From Hyalella azteca (taxonomy: Eukaryota; Arthropoda; Malacostraca; Amphipoda; Hyalellidae), in contig NW_025947115.1 of the NCBI RefSeq assembly GCF_000764305.2, positions 288,244 to 352,243 on the forward strand: DNA of 64,000 nt, read 5' to 3'. Below, one piece after another: positions 58,101 to 64,000 of the stretch. The notes beneath the pieces are model-generated. The model had not been told where the DNA came from. It worked only from the letters and a program-made list of their open reading frames with translations, and did not search any database. How positions within the stretch are numbered: the stretch's first letter is position 1; the number at the start of each line of letters is the position of its first letter. The translations under genes and the position numbers were made by a program.

Positions 58101-61100
58101 TTATGACCTTGCAATAAAGAGAAGATAACTATTGTTGGATTCAAGTTCCCTAGTAAATTTGATGGATTTTTGTTGCAGATTAAGATAAAAGAAAAAATTC
58201 CCACGTGAGAGGGATGGTTGAAAATTAAAAATGTATCATCTACATATCGGTTATAGAAAATTGGCTTAAAATCAATAAGACAGTTGGCCAGCCATGTAGC
58301 CTTGTGAAAACACATTAATTAATATATTGGTAAAGATAGGGCCAAGATGTAGACGCATGCCCAAACCGTCAATTTGTCTATAAAACTTGCCAGCAAATAC
58401 AAAAACAGAGTTTAAACCTGATAATTCAAGTAGAGATTTAAAAAAGTTGCGGTTCAAACCCATGACAAGTTCATTGACAAGAGAAGAAGTTCGTTCAAGA
58501 AATCCATCAAATTTACTATGGAGCTCGAATCCAACAATAATTTATCTTTTCTTGATCGCAAGGTCATAAAATCTGATTGCCGTTTCCAGACATCTGTTTA
58601 CAGAAAATTTACGTTTATCGGCTTAAGCACCAGCATTTTTAGCTTTTGTTCCTTTGGTTTCGAAAAAAAAAATGAGATTCAGACGTTATTAAACCACGGC
58701 CTCCGAATTTGTTCCACTTTCCATGCTATGAAAACACAACACACTTTGCTCCATCACACTGAATTTTAACATTTGCGCAGTATCTTCTCGCAAAATGGGT
58801 TTCCATCACAATTGGTGTATACTCAAAGTAAGAAATTCTTGTTTAAGCAATATGCTGAGGTTGTTCCCGAGCGTGACGATAGGAATGGTGTTAATTATTT
58901 TTTCCTTACTTTGGCCCCGCATCTGAGACTATAGCAAAGAAATTGAAAGATCCATTCTCTAAATACATATCGAATGCAAATGGTTATGTATTGATGGTGA
59001 ACAATTTTAAAATTAGCTCGTTTTTCAGATACAGGTATCCACTCCCTGTTCTTATGCGATCATCCCTAGTTTATCAATATAATTGTGCGCTGTGAGCATC
59101 TGCGTATGTCGGTATGACATCACCCAATTTTCATACTAAGCTTGCAGAGCATAGAGGCAGGAGTTATAGAGCAGGGAACATATATGCGCATTCCCCTCAT
59201 TCAGCCGTATGTATTCATGCCGAGCAGTGCAACGAACCGGTGTCCAATAGTGATTTTAGAGTTTTAGCCTCCACAACCGGTGTTTCTGACCTACGAATTT
59301 TAGAATCATTGTATAATTTTAAATGGAAGCCCGGTATGAATGCCGCTTACAGTCCCTATCCTCTACTCATTGTAAATAGATAGTACCTTCTGCTCATGTT
59401 ATCTCATTTATATATGCTTTATTTTCGATTTTGGTTCTAATGTGCTCAAGTTTAGGTGAATTGTTTGAATGTGAATTTTAGGTTACTAATTATTTGTACC
59501 TGTGTTCTAAGTTTTTAACTGACAATGGAGCTGGACTCTGAAACGTTTTCTCTTATAAGAAATGGTGAAATTTTTGGTTATTTTATTTGCTATTAAATAC
59601 CTGGTTGAACTTTTTATTATGTGTGGACTTGGTCGTCGACCAGTTATTTATTAACACCTGTTATGCTGGGCATTCATATTATTCTCATTTGTTTTGCTAG
59701 GACTGCTTTGGTATTTACATGAGCATCGGCCACACGGACTTCTGGCCTAACGGGGGCTCCTTCCAGCCGGCGTGCAAGAAGACGGAGAGCCACCACGTTG
59801 GAGACGGTGGGCCGCTCTTTATATTTCTTCATAATTCAGTCTTTGTTTCAGTATGTCAATTCTATTCATTAATCTCTTCTTAGGTATATTTTGATGAGAA
59901 TTCTTGAAAAACTTATTAGGGATTAAAAATTGGATTGGTAGAAGGACAGTTTATTGAGCGATGAAATATGCGACGTGCGTCGCATCAAAAATGTATGACG
60001 AATGTCATAGCTCGGTATCCTCCCCAAATCCGGTAGCTGTGGCGGGGACCCCTGCCGCTGAAAGGTAAGCTGTGGGCCAGTGCTCTCGCCGCAGTCCCAG
60101 GCAACGTTTCAAGAGATCACAGCGCCTAAATATACGACATAATTAAGCAGGAGGCAAAGTAAATTAACAGTTTAGACTTGTACTGCACTGTGCTTAGAGT
60201 TGCTTAAATGTACCAAAGTTTTCAGAAATCTTTCTAACGATCTCCACAATATGGGATAACCGCAATACAGATTAAATTTAATGAAAGCTACTGTGATCAT
60301 GTTTAAAGTAATTGACAGCTCGAGAAGACTATTTGGCCAAGCAAATTAAACAGCATTTGAAAAGGCATAGAGGACACTGCACTAATGGTCGTCACGCCAC
60401 CCACCACATGCTGTCGTCTGGAGTCCACGTGTTGCACCGAAGAATGGGCACGGCCAGCGGTCCACGTCTCACGCCCAAGGCAGGAGGACGACGGGGGATG
60501 AGTCTAGTGGAGATGAAGCATCAACTGAAGTCCACAGTAACTTCAAGCAGGGCCACACTGGACAAGAGCGTCACCACACGAAATCGCGAAGCACAGATGA
60601 GACGTCCAGCACAAGTGACGGACCGCTATAGACTGTCGTATCTTCTTACAAGAGGCCGAAGATAGTTTATGTTGTATTCAGATGTGCCCTGGAATACTTA
60701 ATTCTCCAGGTGAAATTGTGGTTGGAAAATGTGGCATGAAGTGGCACAACGACACAGATGCAGTATACTGGTATAGATGCTGTTAATTGATATTTAAGAC
60801 ATTTAAAGTTAAGGCTTTTACCAAAGTGGAGATCGTAAAAAAGATTCTGCATAAAGTTATGCAAATAAACTGTACGTGAATTTTAATTCTTTAACACTCC
60901 CCGCACCAAAAGTGATTTGCAAATAATGTAAGCAGCAAATCACTATAAATTCAAATGACTACCTAAAATTAACGGTCTAGCTTAATTCAACATGCTTAAG
61001 CCAATGAAAATCGAAAAACCTTGTATATGGTCGTAAGCCTAAATAAAGCCTTAAATCTATGAATCAACAATACGTAAATTTAATTCCTTAACAAGAATTG

Positions 61101-61509
61101 AGTGTCTCGTCAAATAGCGCCCCGCGGAGGCCATTTTAGGGCTAAAGCTTGTACGTGAGATCTGAACCTAAGAAAGTCGTTTTGAATAAACTCTCTGAAT
61201 ATGTGAACGCGGTGGTGGAAATGGAAGGATGAGATGCAGAGATTTAACTCAGTGCATCATTCAGATGTTATCACTGCGTTCATATATTTAAACACGTCTC
61301 CCCAACCACTCTTGCCCCCCACCCGCCCCAGGCCCGCTGAGGTGTGACCACACGATCGTGACGGAGTATTTCCTCGAAAGTTTTGATTACGACATCACGA
61401 GCACAAAGTTCTTGGCGAGTCCCGCCAAGAACTACCGCGCCTACTGTGTCGACCCCGTCATCCACTGCGGCCCCCTGCCTCAGTACATGGGCATCCTCGC
61501 CGACAGCGG
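52106..61509 (+). CDS. Gene D: membrane-type pancreatic-lipase-like pseudoenzyme, 3' partial
   Basis: Exons 52106-52187, 52470-52518, 55707-55885 (or from 55704), 56112-56201, 56345-56509, 56726-56847, 59701-59806 and 61332-61509 match gene C exon for exon in length (971 nt). The signal peptide is the same as in C. The elbow again reads G-L-N-L-G (Asn codon 56443-56445), with Asp at 56731-56733 and His at 61349-61351. Differences from C include Leu for Phe in the V-D-F-D strand, K-T-S for E-T-S at the end of exon 4, and N-R-W-Y. The first exon ends in G followed by gcgagt, a GC donor instead of GT. The last exon(s) with the membrane helix would fall just beyond the window, by comparison with C (39512 corresponds to roughly 64.3 kb). 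The frame is intact, but expression depends on the GC donor. Confidence 0.82.
52188..52189 (+). other. GC splice donor of gene D exon 1
   Basis: C has GAAGgtgagt at the matching junction; D has AAAGgcgagt. GC-AG introns are a known minor class when the rest of the donor is strong, as here. Failure to splice would give a stop after nine more codons. Confidence 0.75.
52931..55205. mobile_element. Insertion in gene D intron 2, partly PIF/Harbinger-related
   Basis: About 2.3 kb is absent from C between CGTCAACCAG and AAATGTGAT. Its left end (GGGGGGCGTCTACCCTCCAG) and following 180 bp are related to the element at 51032. The remainder includes a short ACTATACAGTGCA repeat near 53990-54045 and no recognisable gene. 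The right end is not clearly defined. Confidence 0.65.
55440..55755 (+). repeat. Array of decoy exon 3 starts in gene D
   Basis: Three ~118-bp copies of the exon 3 acceptor and first codons (around 55472, 55589 and 55707). Only the last leads to the full exon. Its acceptor is a cagcag pair. Confidence 0.85.
57050..59655. mobile_element. Head-to-head Penelope-like fragments in gene D intron 6
   Basis: Counterpart of 33003-36050: a minus-strand arm with Y-V-D-D and an L-G-P-I-F-T-N motif (58028-58463), and a plus-strand arm with a GIY-YIG-type end (59114-59383). Both arms are frame-broken. The retroelement fragment nested in C is missing. Confidence 0.85.
59902..61093. mobile_element. Unclassified ~1.2-kb insertion in gene D intron 7
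   Basis: Absent from C and flanked by AGAAT (59897-59901 and 61094-61098), a likely 5-bp target duplication. Read on the minus strand, TGTTAAGGAATTAAATTTAC at its end recurs in similar form after a purine-rich GGTGCGGGGAG near 60898, as expected for LTR-retroelement remains. The open frame 60312-60665 was not recognised. Confidence 0.5.
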
Positions 61510-64000
61510 GTGAGTACTGACAAACTTGGTGCACTGGCTGTTTATTTGAGGTACTTCCACCCTTAGCTTACTTTGCATCCTCGCTCTGTTCATTTGCAGT
61601 TTTGTACAGTGATAAGCAAATAAAGTTCTCAGTGTTCACCTTACCGCTGAATGTGTGCAAGATAATAACTTTCAACAAACCTCATTCGTATTTCATTGAT
61701 TAAGAGTCATTTTTTTTCTTTGTTAATGTCGAGTAGAAAAATTAGTTTCTGCCGGTGCAAAGTTGAACCTTCATTTCTACTTTCTACTTCCCGGTTTGTT
61801 CGATATGGTTAGTTAGATCAAACAATAAATATTCAACCTACAATATTTTTCTATTCGCAGTAAAATTTTTTACGCTCTGATCCATCGGCAGGAATTGATT
61901 ACTGTGTTCCCATATTTTAATGTTGTTTGGATGGCCCATTAATTTTTGACGCACTCTTCATCGGTTCACATTTGCTAGCAATTGTTTATGCCTAGTAATC
62001 ATTTTCACTGCTGTAACCCTAACAAAATTCGAGTACCGTCTAGGCATCTGCACAAGAGTCGTTACACATGACTTGAATTTATTCTGGGTTTGCCTGGCCT
62101 CTTGCGCGAAATATGCTTCTGGTCTGACACTCCTTTCCAAATTTATAGTCGCCTGAGAGTATGAAAAGAGATGGCCGAGCCTAGTCATACCGAGCTTGCA
62201 AGCTTTCCCTATCGATCAAGATTTTTAGCTGGTGCCCTATCAAAATTTTTAGTTGGTGGCGAGCCTGAATTAGGAACCGCCTAGGACTCGGACCGAACGT
62301 AAATCAGCTTCTCGCTATGTCCGCTTTTTGGTCTACATTCCGGCCCCCGAATCAGACAGCTACCAGAGCCTGGTGAGCGGACTGAGGGGATTCTGCCAAC
62401 TCTTGCCCTACTCTCAGGCGACCATAAAGTCGGCCAGGAGGTTCTGATTAGCTAGTCGCTGATTGCGATCAGTTGGCCAACTGACCCAGAATGACTTTGC
62501 GCCGAGTGTAGTGACTATTCGGCCGAAGCCTAGGCGGTCCCCGAATTTTGTTCTGCAGGAGGTTCTGACTAGTCGCTGATTGCGATCATTCATCGTTATC
62601 TTTTTGATGTTAGCTGTATTTGCGTTGTATTCGCATGTTTACGAAGCCTGAGCGAGCCAATTCTCGAGATGCCGCGCTAGAGTAAATATTGTATTCAGTT
62701 TAAGAATAAAGGCTAAAACCAAAAAAGTTGCATAAAACATTTTACTGAATAAAAGTCCTAGATGAATAAAACAGAACGTTTCGGGCTATGCCCATCATCA
62801 GCTAGTAAAATACATCTGGAAATACATGGAAATCAATTTTAGCAAATAAATTTAGAAAATGATAAGGAAAGAAAGGAAAAAACAACTATTGACCTAGAAT
62901 CGAAAGAGGAAAAGAGCTGGATTGGTTATTCAATTTAGGTTTAAGTTTATGGATGTAAAGAGACTCTAAAATTCGTAAATCGGTTTGGCTGCTAGCTCAG
63001 CCGCCTCATTCATCAGTCAGACTTCATACAGAACAGTGCTCACTTGCTCCTCCCGTGTCCATCAATCAATTTAAAATTCTTTGTAACGCTAGCAGCCCAA
63101 CCGATTTACGAATTTTAGAGTCTCTTTACATCCATATAAACTTAAACCTAAATTGAATAACCAATCCAGCTCTTTTCCTCTTTCGATTCTAGGTCAATAG
63201 TTGTTTTTTTTTCTTTCTTTCCTTATCATTTTCTAAATTTATTTACTAAAATTGATTTCCATGTATTTCCAGATGTATTTTACTAGCTGATGATGTGCAT
63301 AGCCCGAAACGTTCTGTTTTATTCATCTAGGACTTTTATTCAGCAAAATGTTTAATGCAACTTTTTTTGTTTTAGCCTTTATTCTTAAACTGAGAAGAAC
63401 TCCTCGAGATATTGTGAAATATTGTATTGTTGAACACGAAGTTGACGGTAACCGCGTACGTTTAACGTTTTAAATTATAATTTTAGACTAGCGTCATTGC
63501 GCTGTTCCTTAATGACTTGAATCCATTTCCATACATTGCTATACATCCTGTTTTTACTTGGTTATTGTTAATATGGGTCGTTATCATCTTTGATATTTTA
63601 GATCATCACGACCTAATGGGCTGCCGCCTGATAAGATTAACGTGCGAGTCAGCGCTCGTTGGTCCGATTGTTCTGATTATTTATTTTTGGCCGATGGCGT
63701 GAGTTAAGGAATCTCGTCCGATCGAGCGAGTCAAGGAATCAAAATAAGTTAAGTGAACTCTTCAACTTTCAGTAGTCATTCATGGAAAACGCCGGTAGAA
63801 ACGACCCGCCATCTGCTGAAAAAGGTCTTTAAGAATGTCTGAAGTTAAAAGCGCATTTTGTATTTTATTTTTGTATCAGAATTTCAAACTCATATACATC
63901 GCCCCATTAAACAACGAATTCGTGAGCAAATTTGAAATTATGAGTTTTTTCCTAGATTTGTGCTCAAGTAATCCCGCGGGTCAGGTTTTAGAGTTAATTT
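61510..64000 (+). other. Gene D intron after His exon (runs off window)
   Basis: Matches C 36724-39200 with two insertions: 62210-62585, repeat-like with duplicated GGTTCTGA and TAGTCGCTGATTGCGATCA words, and the foldback element at 62698-63392. No exon seen. Confidence 0.65.
62698..63392. mobile_element. Foldback element with ~300-bp arms of Penelope-like origin
   Basis: Two nearly identical inverted arms of about 300 bp surround a loop of about 90 bp. Each arm, read outward from the loop, encodes T-D-L-R-I-L-E-S-L-Y-I-H, the C-terminal signature of Penelope-like proteins, and then GAAACGTTCTG. The matching site in C (around 37635) is empty. Confidence 0.85.

Larger units (their letters stand above)
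44932..64000 (+). repeat. Unit 2 of the tandem segmental duplication (runs off the window)
   Basis: Collinear with 20300-39200: long-tail exon, intergenic DNA, gene D and its introns. Later insertions include 51032-51915, 52931-55205, 59902-61093 and 62698-63392. Confidence 0.85.

Noticed and set aside
60312..60665. 117-aa basic open frame
   Set aside because: Lies in an insertion absent from gene C. Composition is unremarkable and no domain was recognised, so it is not called a gene.

Overview
The window is eukaryotic genomic DNA, most likely from an arthropod and perhaps a crustacean; that placement is inference. It holds short, phase-consistent coding exons bounded by GT/AG signals, long AT-rich introns full of minisatellites, and fragments of Tc1/mariner, PIF/Harbinger, LINE and Penelope-like elements. 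There is no bacterial-style gene organisation. All real protein-coding signal belongs to one family: a plus-strand tandem array of pancreatic-lipase-like genes (alpha/beta-hydrolase fold), called A, B, C and D here.

Layout. Gene A (exons 437-4430; its 5' exons are not identifiable and probably lie upstream of the window) keeps a full Ser/Asp/His triad and has a sequon-rich insert. It ends in a transmembrane exon that runs into a 1.7 kb array of 44-bp repeats. Gene B (10777-17370, with an alternative last exon at 20332-21004), gene C (27539-39857, alternative last exon 44964-45636) and gene D (52106 to beyond the window) share an eight-exon body. In B, C and D the nucleophile elbow reads G-L-N-L-G, so the catalytic Ser is Asn, while the Asp and His are kept at family spacing. 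The joined exons are in frame: about 501 or 600 aa for B and 438 or 547 aa for C, depending on the last exon. C and D, with their intergenic DNA, are the two halves of a tandem duplication of about 24.6 kb (20.3-44.9 kb against 44.9 kb to the window end), later disrupted by different insertions.

How it may work. Each product has, or is expected to have, a signal peptide, a lipase-like ectodomain, and a C-terminal transmembrane helix followed by basic residues, giving a type I membrane protein. B and C each have two in-phase candidate last exons, one with a short tail and one with a tail of about 170 residues. The array therefore looks like one putatively active membrane lipase (A) beside three membrane-anchored pseudo-lipases with switchable cytoplasmic tails; a binding, receptor or uptake role is inference. 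Tandem repeats sit repeatedly on exon-intron boundaries, creating extra acceptors or donors in all four genes.

Assembly caution: a Nextera transposase-end sequence abuts an N at 3546-3562, a second N ends the 44-bp array at 6112, and one B segment including an intron reads as identical to C. Some structure may therefore be assembly-made.
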